A program made the position numbers and the translations under genes. DNA of 64,000 bases from JACPPO01 sp965262505 (lineage in GTDB: Bacteria > Acidobacteriota > Vicinamibacteria > Vicinamibacterales > UBA2999), in the NCBI GenBank assembly GCA_965262505.1, contig CBDHFM010000012.1, positions 47,966 to 111,965 on the forward strand, written 5' to 3'. Each line of letters begins with the position of its first letter. Position 1 is the first letter of the stretch. This document shows positions 1 through 7,951 of the stretch, in pieces. The notes under the pieces are model-generated. The model saw only the letters and a program-made list of their open reading frames with translations. It was not told the DNA's origin and made no database searches.

Positions 1-740
1 ACGCGAAGGCGCAGACCGCGCGGCGCGTACGCCAGCGCATCCGGGCGGTGTTGGAGTGGGCCGTGGCCATGGAGTTACGCGTGGACAACCCCTGTGACCG
101 CATCGGGCCGGTCCTGGGACCACAGCAGGCGCCGGTGGAGCACATGCGGGCGTTGCCGCACCACGACGTGCCGGCCGCCGTCGCAGCGGTGCGGGCATCA
201 GCGGCAGCTCCTGCCGCCACGCTGGCGTGCGAGTGGCTCGTGTTGACCGCCGCGCGGTGGGGCGAGGTGCGCGGGGCCGAGTGGGCCGAGATCGACACGG
301 CCGGCCGCGTGTGGACCATCCCGGCCGCGCGGATGAAGGCGAAGCGCCCGCACCGGGTGCCGCTGTCCCGCCGCACCGTGGAGATTCTCGAGGCGGCGCG
401 GACGCTCGTCGATGGCCGGAGCCTGCTGGTGTTCCCCGGCAGTGACGGGGCGCCGCTCCCTGAAAAGGCGCTACGGCGGCTGCTCCAGAATCAGCAGATC
501 GCGGCCGTGCCGCACGGCTTCCGGTCCACCTTTCGAGACTGGGCCGCCGAGGAAACGAATCACCCACGCGAAGCGATCGAGGCGGCGCTGGCCCACATGG
601 TGCAGAATCAGGTCGAGGCGGCGTACGCGCGATCGGACCTGTTCGAGCGCCGGCGGCGGCTGATGGACGACTGGGCGGCGGCGGTCAGCCAGCACCCAGT
701 GTCCAGCAGCAGCGACGGCAGGCCGTACGCGACGACATGA
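1..740 (+). CDS. Tyrosine integrase (P4 type), 5' end cut by window edge
   Basis: C-terminal catalytic part of a phage/ICE tyrosine recombinase that joins a circular element to the chromosome. The active-site landmarks are visible: Arg in TAARWGEVRG, the H-x-x-R box in PHGFRSTFRDWA, and the Tyr-bearing segment AAYARSDLFERRRR near the end. The reading frame is already open at base 3, so the N-terminal DUF4102-like part lies upstream of the window. It is very similar over its whole length to the complete integrase at 33470-34732 and to the truncated one at 32189-33298. It is followed 100 bases later by the broken head of another integrase, the same order as at 34.7 kb. The family assignment is firm; the specific att target is unknown. 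Confidence 0.93.
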   Translation, partial: AKAQTARRVRQRIRAVLEWAVAMELRVDNPCDRIGPVLGPQQAPVEHMRALPHHDVPAAVAAVRASAAAPAATLACEWLVLTAARWGEVRGAEWAEIDTAGRVWTIPAARMKAKRPHRVPLSRRTVEILEAARTLVDGRSLLVFPGSDGAPLPEKALRRLLQNQQIAAVPHGFRSTFRDWAAEETNHPREAIEAALAHMVQNQVEAAYARSDLFERRRRLMDDWAAAVSQHPVSSSSDGRPYATT

Positions 741-839
741 CAGCCGCTGGCGTGCTGTGGCGAGTATCAATGCGGAGCCGTGCCGCCCGACTGGCTCTGA
801 CCGTGTCCACGAACCGACGGTGAATCTCTGGAGGGAATC

Positions 840-974
840 ATGCTACACGCGCTGCGCAGCACGCCCCAGCCCAGCTGGCCGGAACGCGCGCTCTCGAACG
901 CCTTCGTCCGAAATGTCGCCCAGGCCGGCCGCTACTGTGATGGGGATAGCGAGCAGCTGGCAAGTGGTTCATAA
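840..974 (+). pseudogene. Head of a second integrase, broken after ~35 codons
   Basis: An ATG behind a good ribosome site (ggagg, 832-836) opens a frame whose residues 20-35 (NAFVRNVAQAGRYCDG) match the N-terminal part of the full integrase at 33.5 kb (GFVRTVAPGRYCDG). Right after CDG the match ends and the frame stops at 972-974. The same head, broken at the same codon, follows the integrase at 34729. It is either a remnant or one half of a gene split by recombination. Confidence 0.75.
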
Positions 975-1455
975 CACGACGCTTCCCGGCAGCGTACCGC
1001 ACCCGCTTCCCTCGACGTACCCCTCATCCTCAACAGGAACGTAGCGGACCGCGGTGGCCGTCCGCGGACGGCCGGCAACGACATCCACACGAACACCCCT
1101 GAGTCGGGCAGTATCCGGCCCAGGCCCGCTGACGCCTGGCGCCAGTACGGCGACGAGCGCCGACTCCCGTCGGCCGACCTCAGACGCAACCGCGCGCCGC
1201 GGCCAGGCGCCGGCGAACGCTACCCCTCAAGATACCCCTCACTGCCTCGCGGATGCCCCTGGACTCTCCCGGACGGCTTCATGCGCTCCTGGATCCGGAT
1301 GTGGCGCTGGAGCGACCACGGAGCAGCCGATCTCCATGAGCCGACCAGAACCGGACAGAGGACGAGCTGACCAGCACGGCGGGACCGCCGGGGACACCCG
1401 CGGCACCAGCAGGACCCAAGCTGCGGAATCAATGCGGTGGGTCGTGGCTCCGAAC
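975..1455. other. Non-coding spacer duplicated at ~34.9-35.55 kb
   Basis: No convincing gene. From about 1250 onward the sequence is a close copy (roughly 85-90% by eye) of 35350-35557. It holds a spaced double motif, taccc-ctcaagataccc (1222-1240), whose counterpart at 35328-35346 reads ttacccacaatcttaccc. A third, tighter version lies at 3556-3578 upstream of the Calx-beta gene. Confidence 0.6.
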
Positions 1456-1493
1456 AAAAAAAAGGCGAGCGGACACCGAAGGTGCCGCTCGCC
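1456..1493 (-). terminator. Rho-independent terminator of the first Calx-beta gene
   Basis: Read on the minus strand this is ggcgagcgg, a short loop region containing ccttcgg, then ccgctcgcc, followed by eight T. It lies 150 bases past the stop codon of the gene at 1644-3452, and an equivalent sits at the same distance behind the paralogue (35558-35595). A second hairpin, ccggcgc-aaac-gcgccgg, is at 1574-1591. Confidence 0.9.
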
Positions 1494-1643
1494 GAAAAAT
1501 CGCCGGGCACGAGCTGTGAGCACCGTTCCACGACCAGAACACTCGGGGACGCTCAGAAAAGCAAAGTGGAGATCCGGCGCAAACGCGCCGGGTCCCCCCC
1601 CTGCCCGATTACCCCCCCGGGCTCTCAGGAACGATGGGCTCGA

Positions 1644-3452
1644 CTAGCCCTGACTCTGACTCCGCCGCCGAAACAGCTGCCGCGCGCCGCCACCCATCAG
1701 GCCCAGCCCGAGCAGCCACTGCGCAATCAACGGTAGCGCTGGCACTGGCTCCGGCACCACCGGCTCCGCCTCTATGACCATCACGGGGAACGTGATTTCG
1801 GCGACGTTGGAGACCGTCTGACTTGGGATGAACGAGGGCGACGCCATTCGTGCCGTCGCGGTGACGGTGACCTTGGACTCGCCAGTCATATCCGATGACG
1901 CGGTGAGTGTGATGCGGTCGCCAGACGCTGACGCGCTGATCGAGTCGCCTTCCACCGAGGCGCCGAAGCTGGCGGTGTAGCCCTCAGCCTTATCGAACAG
2001 ATCGTCCGTCATGATCATGACGACAGACCCCGGGGCCACGGCGTCACCGACCGCCATCATGATCGCCTCGTACGCATCGTCCTTCACTGAAACCAGCGGC
2101 GCCGTCGTGTCCGTGACATTAATCGAGAACGTCCCGCTGGAGGTCCCACTGCCGTACGCCTTGCCACTGGGATCCTTGCCACCAGTGACATCAAGGCTCA
2201 CCATGAGCGTCTCCATGCCAATGTCCTCGTCAGGCACCGCCTCGAGCGTGAACGGACCGACCACCATCTCGCCGTCGCGCCCCTCCTCGCCATCGAACAC
2301 CTTCATATTGGTCGGCATGATCCTCGCGTCGAGCACCTGGCTCCCGGAGAGGCTCGGCGTCACCGTGAAGTCCTCTTCGTCGAAGACGCGGTCGTCATCA
2401 CCATCCTCGTTCACCACCGTGACGTATAGAAAGGCCTTCCCGCCCTCCTCCACCATGGTGACGACCGCGTCAGTTTCCTTGCCGTCCGCATCCGCGCCGT
2501 TCGCCTCGCCGGTGATGTCGGTCGGCAACTGGTGAATATCGAGCACGGTGAGCGAATCGGAGGTGCCGACCGGATTGTTGCTCGCCACGGTTCCCGTGAG
2601 CGCGGTCAGCATGATGTCGTCGTCGGTTCTGTTCTCGTCGTTCCCCGGCGCCTTGACGCGGAGGACGTAGGACGCTTCTCCCGGGTTGTCCTCATCGCCG
2701 TCCCCCAGTATCAGCCCCATCCCAGGTATCGGAACGTCGGCCGCGGCGGTATTGACATACATGACCGTGTAGCCCTTCGGGGCCCGCAGGAAGACCGGCA
2801 CATGTTCCTGGGCGGGGAGGATGGGCTTCGCACTCAAGGTCACATTGAAGGTGCTGTCCTCCAAAACTTCGTCATCGGGCGTGGTCAGCTTGAACGTGTA
2901 GGTCTGCGTCTCGTCGTCAATGATCTTGCCGGTGGTGCTCGCTGTGCGCGCGTCCGTGTCACCGGTGATATCTCCGAGCACCATAAGCTCCGCGCGGATG
3001 GCGTATGCCTCATCGACCGCGTCCAGGTCGTCGTTCACGAGCAGCGTGATGGTCCCCGAGTCTTGGCCAACATTGATGGACACGGTCGGGCTCGCGAGAA
3101 GGAGATCCTTGGGGTTGACTTCATCGGAGTACTCGGCATTGCCCTTGCCGTTTGTGAGCTCGCCCGAGTCATTAACACCTAGCGTACTTGAAGCATCCGC
3201 CGTCGCTCCATGAGTCACTGTGACGGTAGCCGGGTCGTTACCTGTCACCTTGCCGGTGAGGGTCACCGTCACCGAGGTCGTGATGCCCTCGGCCACAGCG
3301 CCAGCGCTATTGGCCGCATCGACCTTCACTGACTTGATGCCGAGTGTTCCTTGCGCCAGCGTCGTCCCCGGGGACGCCGCCAGTAGTCCAGCCGCGGCCA
3401 GGGCCGTAAACCAGTAGCCCTTGCGCATAAAAGTTGATCTCGCTCCGTTCAT
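1644..3452 (-). CDS. Secreted Calx-beta repeat protein with IPTL/PEP-CTERM-like tail
   Basis: 602 residues. A signal peptide follows a long N-terminus (MNGARSTFMRKGYW, hydrophobic stretch, cleavage near TLAQ at ~34). The body is acidic and Thr/Ser/Val-rich beta-sandwich sequence, with Calx-beta signatures such as DSGTITLLVNDDLDAVDE and DDETQTYTF. The tail is tripartite: EPVPALPLIAQW motif, hydrophobic helix, then RRR. Such tails (IPTL-CTERM and relatives) direct proteins to a sorting peptidase in the envelope. The start at 3452 has aaaggag 8-9 bases upstream. The first ~34 and last ~35 residues are nearly identical to those of the gene at 35743-37743, while the middle is different. Role unknown; adhesion or surface coat is an inference. 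Confidence 0.88.
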   Translation of the reverse strand: MNGARSTFMRKGYWFTALAAAGLLAASPGTTLAQGTLGIKSVKVDAANSAGAVAEGITTSVTVTLTGKVTGNDPATVTVTHGATADASSTLGVNDSGELTNGKGNAEYSDEVNPKDLLLASPTVSINVGQDSGTITLLVNDDLDAVDEAYAIRAELMVLGDITGDTDARTASTTGKIIDDETQTYTFKLTTPDDEVLEDSTFNVTLSAKPILPAQEHVPVFLRAPKGYTVMYVNTAAADVPIPGMGLILGDGDEDNPGEASYVLRVKAPGNDENRTDDDIMLTALTGTVASNNPVGTSDSLTVLDIHQLPTDITGEANGADADGKETDAVVTMVEEGGKAFLYVTVVNEDGDDDRVFDEEDFTVTPSLSGSQVLDARIMPTNMKVFDGEEGRDGEMVVGPFTLEAVPDEDIGMETLMVSLDVTGGKDPSGKAYGSGTSSGTFSINVTDTTAPLVSVKDDAYEAIMMAVGDAVAPGSVVMIMTDDLFDKAEGYTASFGASVEGDSISASASGDRITLTASSDMTGESKVTVTATARMASPSFIPSQTVSNVAEITFPVMVIEAEPVVPEPVPALPLIAQWLLGLGLMGGGARQLFRRRSQSQG

Positions 3453-3469
3453 GAGTGTCGCTCCTTTGA

Positions 3470-3580
3470 GACTAGGGGGTAACGGTTACTTCTTCTGTAA
3501 ACCTGATACGTGTAAGCCATTTGAAATGAATGATTTCTGCGGCTTGAATAGACCGGTTACCCACACCGTTACCCACACTT
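3470..3580. promoter_or_regulatory. Upstream region with gtaac-gttac and repeated ttacccacac motifs
   Basis: Just upstream of the Calx-beta gene, ggggtaacggttacttct (3477-3494) is conserved in front of the paralogue (37767-37784). There the gtaacggttactt motif recurs two further times in degenerate form. At 3556-3578 gttacccacac occurs twice with a 1-2 base gap. These look like binding sites for a regulator or for integrase arm-type binding; which one cannot be decided here. Confidence 0.45.
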
Positions 3581-3922
3581 CGAGCCCGACGCCAGAGGAC
3601 GACAAAAGCCGTTCGCGGACGCGAGCCGACCCTCACGCCTGCCGCCACGCCTTGGCAGACGGAGGCTGGGCGCACAACGCCGGATAGACCCCGGCGCCCT
3701 ACGGCACGCGGCCGTTACCGCATATCTGCTGGCCGTCGGTCGCCGACCGCCTCGACCTCGTTCTGGGCGGCGTGCGCCGCCGAGGAGGTGCTCACCGACA
3801 GGGAGGCAAGGGTTTTTCGTCGGGATCGGCTGGTGATCGCGCCGCCCCTCACGGTGCACAACAGGGCCGATCAGGTCCTATTGCGTCCCAACGGGCCTCT
3901 TGATGTTTAGGTGGGTTATAAA

Positions 3923-3944
3923 GTGTAATAAATCTTTATTACAC
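3923..3944. promoter_or_regulatory. 22-bp perfect palindrome (operator) before alpA
   Basis: gtgtaataaa-tc-tttattacac is a perfect palindrome with 10-base arms, placed six bases upstream of a -35 box. It looks like a repressor operator controlling the alpA promoter. The S24 repressor and MazE encoded nearby are candidate ligands (inference). Confidence 0.7.
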
Positions 3945-3949
3945 AATAG

Positions 3950-3978
3950 TTTACAAGTTTCATGCACCGGGCTAGACT
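3950..3978 (+). promoter_or_regulatory. Sigma70-like promoter of alpA
   Basis: -35 tttaca (3950-3955), exact 17-base spacer, -10 tagact (3973-3978). It is followed after ~25 bases by the ribosome site ggagg (4001-4005) and the ATG at 4010. The surrounding 550 bases (3453-4009) contain no gene. Confidence 0.6.
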
Positions 3979-4009
3979 GTCGTGGAAGGCCACCACCCAG
4001 GGAGGAACC

Positions 4010-4282
4010 ATGACCATGAGATTGCTCACGCTCAGGGACGTAACAGCGATCACCTCGCTGTCGCGGTCAGCCGTCTACGCCATGATGGCCGAGTCCCGTT
4101 TCCCGAAGCCCATCCGCATCGGGAGCCGTGCGGTCCGCTGGGTCGAGCAGGAAGTGCTCGACTTCATCGCCAGCCGTCCCCGCGGCGGCTCCGAGCGGAC
4201 CGCCGCGTCGCCGGGATGCACGGCGATCGCCTCAGGCGCCCGGAACGGCCTGCACGGCCGTCCTCGACTTCCCGATGCATGA
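4010..4282 (+). CDS. AlpA-family DNA-binding regulator / excisionase
   Basis: 90 residues. The first ~60 form the AlpA/MerR-like winged helix: MTMRLLTLRDVTAITSLSRS, then YAMMAESRFPKPIRIG and SRAVRWVEQEVLDFI. This family activates integrase transcription or acts as a recombination directionality factor in P4-type elements. The start was chosen at 4010 because ggagg stands five bases in front; an in-frame ATG at 3962 lacks a ribosome site. It is the first gene of the conjugative module and faces the integrase-bearing left flank. The last 30 residues are low-complexity and may not be conserved. Confidence 0.88.
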   Translation: MTMRLLTLRDVTAITSLSRSAVYAMMAESRFPKPIRIGSRAVRWVEQEVLDFIASRPRGGSERTAASPGCTAIASGARNGLHGRPRLPDA

Positions 4283-4392
4283 CGCGAGGCCGGCACGCGT
4301 TAACCGGTCCACGAGTGCCGAACGACCCCGACCCATGCACACGGCACACCCTCGCTCCAGGCACCCCGTACGACCTCGGGCCACAGCACCAG

Positions 4393-4426
4393 TCCTCCTC
4401 ACGCAAAGGTCCGCGCGGCCCACTTG
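4393..4426 (+). repeat. 34-bp direct repeat, left copy (flanks MazEF)
   Basis: Identical to 5476-5509. It begins tcctcctcacgcaaaggtcc and ends gcggcccacttg. The right copy contains the stop codon and last codons of the S24 repressor gene (its C-terminus VKWAARTFA). The left copy is therefore a detached duplicate of the repressor's 3' end, with the MazEF pair lying between the two. Confidence 0.9.
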
Positions 4427-4690
4427 TACGAGCACGGCTGGATCCGACCGGATGATGACCCGGCGCGGGCCAGGGTGCAGCAGCCCTGGCACTGCGCGTA
4501 CGTCGAGGCGGCGCGGCGGCGGGTCGGGCTCGCGCGAGTGGTCGCCCCGCGTGACTTGATCCAGGACGACCTGTTGCGGTGCGTCGCGCGCGGCGCGGTG
4601 GCCTTGATCGGACGGCAGGAGGCGATTCTTGTGTTGTGGGACCGAACGGAAGACGGTTTGGTGCTGCGCGAGACTATAGCCACGTCGGCG
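4424..4690 (+). CDS. Unrecognised ORF starting inside the direct repeat
   Basis: A TTG-started frame reading YEHGWIRPDDDPARARVQQP, then YVEAARRRVGLARVVAPRDL. It has codon use typical of the window and no obvious family. The frame stays open to 5170, but beyond ~4700 it runs antisense to mazF, so the native protein probably ended near 4690 and this is a fragment. It may be the remnant of the gene displaced when mazEF arrived. Confidence 0.3.
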
Positions 4691-4707
4691 TCTGATCGCG
4701 ACGCTGT

Positions 4708-5040
4708 TTATTCGAGGATGGTGGCGAGGCGATCCAGAACATCATCCATGATGTGCGCGGGAACGGTTTCGAGGCGCTTCCCCGTCCGGGCACCGAGATC
4801 GAGGGCGCGGGGCTGGTCGCAGCGGATCACGCCGCTCGTTCGGGTGCCTGCGCCCTCAAGAGACACTGTGAAGCCACGCCGACGAGCGAAGCTCCCCCCC
4901 GTGGTGATGGGCAGGACGACCGGCGTCCCGGTCAGCGTATTGAACGCGGCGGGGGACACGATCAGTACCGGCCGGGTCCCCTGTTGTTCATGGCCGGCCG
5001 TGGGATCAAGGCTGACAAGCCAGATGTCGCCTCGCTTCAC
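4708..5040 (-). CDS. mazF: MazF/PemK-family endoribonuclease toxin
   Basis: 110 residues, the normal length for the family. Signatures are the N-terminal MKRGDIWLVSLDPTAGHEQQ, the GTRPVLIVSPAAFN strand, and TSGVIRCDQPRALD, which holds the conserved catalytic Thr/Ser region. It would cleave mRNA when unbound by its antitoxin. It starts at a GTG that overlaps the stop codon of the upstream antitoxin gene by one base (tagtg), so expression is coupled. The pair lies between 34-bp direct repeats inside the regulatory region of the conjugative element, where it could act as an addiction module. Confidence 0.93.
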   Translation of the reverse strand: MKRGDIWLVSLDPTAGHEQQGTRPVLIVSPAAFNTLTGTPVVLPITTGGSFARRRGFTVSLEGAGTRTSGVIRCDQPRALDLGARTGKRLETVPAHIMDDVLDRLATILE

Positions 5041-5297
5041 TACAACAGCTCGTTGCCGACCGGCTTGCCATCAATCCAGTCACGATCCTCGGCGGACAGG
5101 GTCGCGGTCTCGTCGCATTGTGCCAGCAGCTCATCAAGTGAGTAGCGACGACGCACCTTGGGCACGATGATGAGGCGATCGTTCTCCACAGCGATCTCCA
5201 CCTTGGCCCCGACCCCGAGCTTCAGGAGGTTCAGAAGAGCCGGGGGCACTGCGAGCATGACGGAACCGCCGACCTTGCGCAGGTTGGTTGTATGCAT
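5040..5297 (-). CDS. mazE: MazE/AbrB-fold antitoxin
   Basis: 85 residues. The N-terminal swapped-hairpin AbrB domain is clear: TTNLRKVGGSVMLAVPPALL, then LGVGAKVEIAVENDRLIIVP. The C-terminal tail (YSLDELLAQCDETATLSAED) would thread into MazF. The start at 5297 gives the canonical N-terminus; an in-frame ATG 17 codons upstream adds only non-conserved residues. AT-rich sequence immediately upstream (5295-5330, ttaattattatacatacat) is the likely autoregulated promoter/operator. It is co-transcribed with mazF. Confidence 0.92.
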   Translation of the reverse strand: MHTTNLRKVGGSVMLAVPPALLNLLKLGVGAKVEIAVENDRLIIVPKVRRRYSLDELLAQCDETATLSAEDRDWIDGKPVGNELL

Positions 5298-5475
5298 GGA
5301 CGTGTTAATTATTATACATACATATAACTGACTAGGCCTGCACCGCAAGTTCCACTGAATCGTAGGCTCTGGATGAAGCCGCCCCCTGGTGATCGGGCGG
5401 GTGCGGTGATCGCGTTCTCAGCGTCGGCGTCGGTCCGAAGGTTGTCGATGTCGCTGACGAGAGCACTCCTCGGAC

Positions 5476-5509
5476 TCCTCCTCACGCAAAGGTCCGCGCG
5501 GCCCACTTG
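5476..5509 (+). repeat. 34-bp direct repeat, right copy
   Basis: Identical to 4393-4426. It overlaps the 3' end of the S24 repressor gene (stop at 5482-5484). The interval between the copies (4427-5475, 1049 bases) holds only mazEF and the orphan frame. Confidence 0.9.
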
Positions 5510-6192
5510 ACCTCCCCGACGACGACCGCGTCAGGCGGCCAGGGCCGCATAGGCCAGACGTGCGTGTTGGGATTGTCGCTGACGAGTTGCCAGGCGCCTG
5601 ACGCGTCCCGGCCGGCGCGCTTGACGACGAGGCCGTCGTCGGTGCGAACGACGAAGAGGTGTCCGACGCGGCGGCGCCGGCTGGCGTGGTTGACGAGGAT
5701 CGAGCAGCCGTCGACCAGCGTCGGTTCCATCGACTCGCCGCTGACCTGGATGATGCGGCAGGTGCGGGCGACCAAGCCGTGGCGAGCGAGCCACGCCCGG
5801 CGAAACTTGATACGCCCGGTCACGCGCTCATGGTCGACGACGGCGCCGTCGCCGGCGGCCGAGGCCAGTTCGGAGACGCCGACGTAGTCGCCGTCATCGA
5901 AAGCTGTGGCGCGCGCGCGTGGGTCATCGAGGGTCTGTCCGGCCGTCGCGGCCGTGAGGGCGCGGAGGAGTTGATCGGCGGGTCTCGGGTCGTCGGTGAG
6001 TCCGTGCAGGTAGTCGGTCGACACGTCGAGCGCCCGGGCGGCCGTGGCGAGCTTGTCGAGCGCCCAGCCGGACTTGCCGCGCTCGACCATCGAGATCGCC
6101 TCTCTGGTGTTGACGGTTTTGGCGGCGAGCTGCCGCTGGGTGACGCCCCGCAAGGTGCGCGCATCGCGCAGCCGCTGTCCCATGAGGCTCAC
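5482..6192 (-). CDS. Phage-type repressor: XRE helix-turn-helix plus LexA/S24 self-cleavage domain
   Basis: 236 residues. An XRE helix-turn-helix at ~5-60 (RLRDARTLRGVTQRQLAAKT, then SMVERGKSGWALDKLA) is joined to an S24 peptidase domain with the catalytic Ser154 in SGESMEPTL and Lys191 in GLVVKRAG. Such proteins keep phages and ICEs silent and are inactivated through RecA during the SOS response. It is transcribed divergently from a Cro-like gene across a 64-base gap holding a palindromic operator. This arrangement predicts that DNA damage switches on the element's conjugation genes. Confidence 0.93.
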   Translation of the reverse strand: MSLMGQRLRDARTLRGVTQRQLAAKTVNTREAISMVERGKSGWALDKLATAARALDVSTDYLHGLTDDPRPADQLLRALTAATAGQTLDDPRARATAFDDGDYVGVSELASAAGDGAVVDHERVTGRIKFRRAWLARHGLVARTCRIIQVSGESMEPTLVDGCSILVNHASRRRRVGHLFVVRTDDGLVVKRAGRDASGAWQLVSDNPNTHVWPMRPWPPDAVVVGEVKWAARTFA

Positions 6193-6256
6193 CTACATAT
6201 AGTAATACAACTTTACAGTTGACGGGTAACTAAACAACGCGTAGCGTGGCCGGTAA
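6193..6256. promoter_or_regulatory. Divergent repressor/cro operator region
   Basis: A CI/Cro-style switch region between divergent regulators. It contains the palindrome caact-ttac-agttg (6208-6221) and AT-rich promoter-like sequence for the repressor (minus strand tactat). Single operator only; further sites were not identified. Confidence 0.6.
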
Positions 6257-6571
6257 ATGGACGTTACGCACACGCAGGCCGTTCGCGGCCGTCTGGCAAC
6301 CCTGGGGGTGTCGCAACACGCGCTGGCGCGGGCGCTCGGCATCAGTCAAGCCACGTTGAGCCTGTGGCTGAACGGCTACCGCCAGCCGCCCACGGGGTTC
6401 GAGGCGGAGGCCGCCGCGGCGCTGGACCTGCTGGAGCAGGCGGAGCGCGCCGCGACCGAGGCGCGGGCGCAGGTGCTGGCAGGACGACGCACGCGTCGCG
6501 TCGGCGCGTGGCTGCCTCACGCGCGGCGGGCGCGGAGGACGACGGATGAATCGGTATCGGTACGACACTAA
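6257..6571 (+). CDS. Cro-like XRE helix-turn-helix protein
   Basis: 104 residues. A small XRE helix-turn-helix spans ~9-45 (RLATLGVSQHALARALGISQ followed by ATLSLWLNGYRQPP), then an Ala-rich helix (EAEAAAALDLLEQAERAATE) and a basic tail. The position opposite the S24 repressor suggests the antagonist (Cro/antirepressor) of a lysogeny-type switch. The last 15 residues overlap the region in front of the next gene and may be variable. Confidence 0.8.
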   Translation: MDVTHTQAVRGRLATLGVSQHALARALGISQATLSLWLNGYRQPPTGFEAEAAAALDLLEQAERAATEARAQVLAGRRTRRVGAWLPHARRARRTTDESVSVRH

Positions 6572-6635
6572 CACCGTGGACGCCGGCCGGCACACGGCCA
6601 GGCGCACACCCCGTCCCAGGAGAAAGGGGGTCGGC

Positions 6636-6851
6636 ATGATACGCACCATCACCGTGGACGGCGAGGATGCCCTCCACGTGGACACCGCCGAGGAACTGGG
6701 CCACGCCCTCGTGAGCGGCCGGTACGTCGTCGCATCTCACGACGTGCTCGCCGAGTACGGGATCACCGACATGCACAATTCCGACACGCAGGAGATCGTC
6801 GACGGGGCCGATTGGCGCGATGACACGTGGCGCACTGAGGGCGGGAACTGA
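6636..6851 (+). CDS. Small acidic conserved protein (MIRxTxVDGE family)
   Basis: 71 residues beginning MIRTITVDGEDALHVDTAEE and ending in an acidic stretch (QEIVDGADWRDDTW). No family is recognised. A strong ribosome site (aggagaaaggggg) precedes the ATG at 6636. The stop overlaps the ArdC start (tgatg), so the two are coupled. Truncated heads of the same gene stand beside both repA genes (28672-28716, MIRETLVDGEPVLDV, and 43104-43150 minus, IICETLVNGEPVLNVD). It is therefore a recurring part of this plasmid family's backbone. Confidence 0.7.
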   Translation: MIRTITVDGEDALHVDTAEELGHALVSGRYVVASHDVLAEYGITDMHNSDTQEIVDGADWRDDTWRTEGGN

Positions 6852-7942
6852 TGGCCTGGGGCCGTCGGACACCATCGGCGCAGACACCCGCGTGGAACCA
6901 GGACGACTATCACACAGCGTTTGCCGGGAAGCTCAAAGAGCAGATCGCGCAGGGCGTCGCGCCGTGGCAGAAGCCGTGGACGCCCGGCGAGCGCCGACTC
7001 CCGGAAAACATCCAGACCAAGAAGCCGTACCGGGGCGGGAATTCGGTCTACTTGAGCGTCACCCAAACCGCGAAGGGCTACAGCGATAACCGCTGGGCCA
7101 CCTACAAGCAGATCAAGGACATGGGCGGGCAGGTTCGCAAAGGCGAGAAGGCCACCCAGGTGCTCTTTTACAAGTTTGACGACGAGAAGGCGCAGCAGCA
7201 GCCCGGCGCGGCCGACCAGGGCCAGACCCCCGACGGCGCGCAGGAGCGCGAGCGCACCCGCCCGCCGATGGTCCGCTGTTACGCCGTGTTCAACGTCGAA
7301 CAAGCGGATGGGTTGACGCTGGAGCGGCGCGACGACGACCGCGACAACGCGCCCGAGTGGAAAGCGCATCAGACCGCCGAGCGCGTCATCCAGGAGAGCG
7401 GCGTCCCCGTGCGCTACGAACGCGGGGACCGAGCGTACTACAACCTCCAGGCCGATCGCGTGACCCTTCCCGAACGTGAGCAGTTTGCCACCGCGAATGG
7501 GTACTACCAAACCGCGTTGCACGAACTCGGCCATGCCACCGGTCACCCCTCGCGGATGAACCGCGACACGCTCACGACCGGCGTCGGTAATTTCGGCAGC
7601 ACCGAGTATGCCCGCGAAGAACTCCGCGCCGAAATGTCGGCCATGATGACCGGCGAGCGCGTCGGCGTCGGACACGACGGCAGCCGCGGCGCAGCGTACG
7701 TCGCCGGTTGGATCAAGGCACTGGAAGACGATCCGAAGGAAATCTACAAGGCCGCCGCCGACGCGCAAAAAATCTCGGATTACCTGCTGCGCCCGATCCG
7801 CGAGCGCGAAAAAACGACCGAGCAGGAACACGGCGCGCTGGCCGACACATACTCGGCCGCGCGCAGTCCGCAGATCAGCCACGCGCCGACACCGCAGCCC
7901 CAGGCGCCGCAACCCGAGCGGGAGTCAGGCATCAGCCGCTAG
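6851..7942 (+). CDS. ardC: ArdC-like antirestriction protein with zinc metallopeptidase domain
   Basis: 363 residues. The N-terminal ~1-160 is the ArdC single-strand DNA-binding domain (FAGKLKEQIAQGVAPWQKPW, RGGNSVYLSVTQTAKGYSDN, RWATYKQIKDMGGQVRKGEK). The C-terminal part is a zincin-like domain with the metal motif HELGH at 224-228 followed by TGHPSRMNRD, and a downstream EYAREELRAEM. ArdC proteins protect incoming single-stranded conjugative DNA from host restriction. A location just before the transfer genes fits expression in the leading region. The C-terminal 40 residues are low-complexity. Family confidence is high; protease activity is not proven for the group. Confidence 0.92.
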   Translation: MAWGRRTPSAQTPAWNQDDYHTAFAGKLKEQIAQGVAPWQKPWTPGERRLPENIQTKKPYRGGNSVYLSVTQTAKGYSDNRWATYKQIKDMGGQVRKGEKATQVLFYKFDDEKAQQQPGAADQGQTPDGAQERERTRPPMVRCYAVFNVEQADGLTLERRDDDRDNAPEWKAHQTAERVIQESGVPVRYERGDRAYYNLQADRVTLPEREQFATANGYYQTALHELGHATGHPSRMNRDTLTTGVGNFGSTEYAREELRAEMSAMMTGERVGVGHDGSRGAAYVAGWIKALEDDPKEIYKAAADAQKISDYLLRPIREREKTTEQEHGALADTYSAARSPQISHAPTPQPQAPQPERESGISR

Positions 7943-7951
7943 GCGGTCGCT

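Noticed and set aside
1466..1493. Second terminator acting on the plus strand
   Set aside because: The hairpin is followed by gaaaaat on the plus strand with no T-run, so it should stop only minus-strand transcription.
6737..7912. 391-codon open frame on the minus strand
   Set aside because: Antisense to ArdC, which has clear domain motifs including HELGH.
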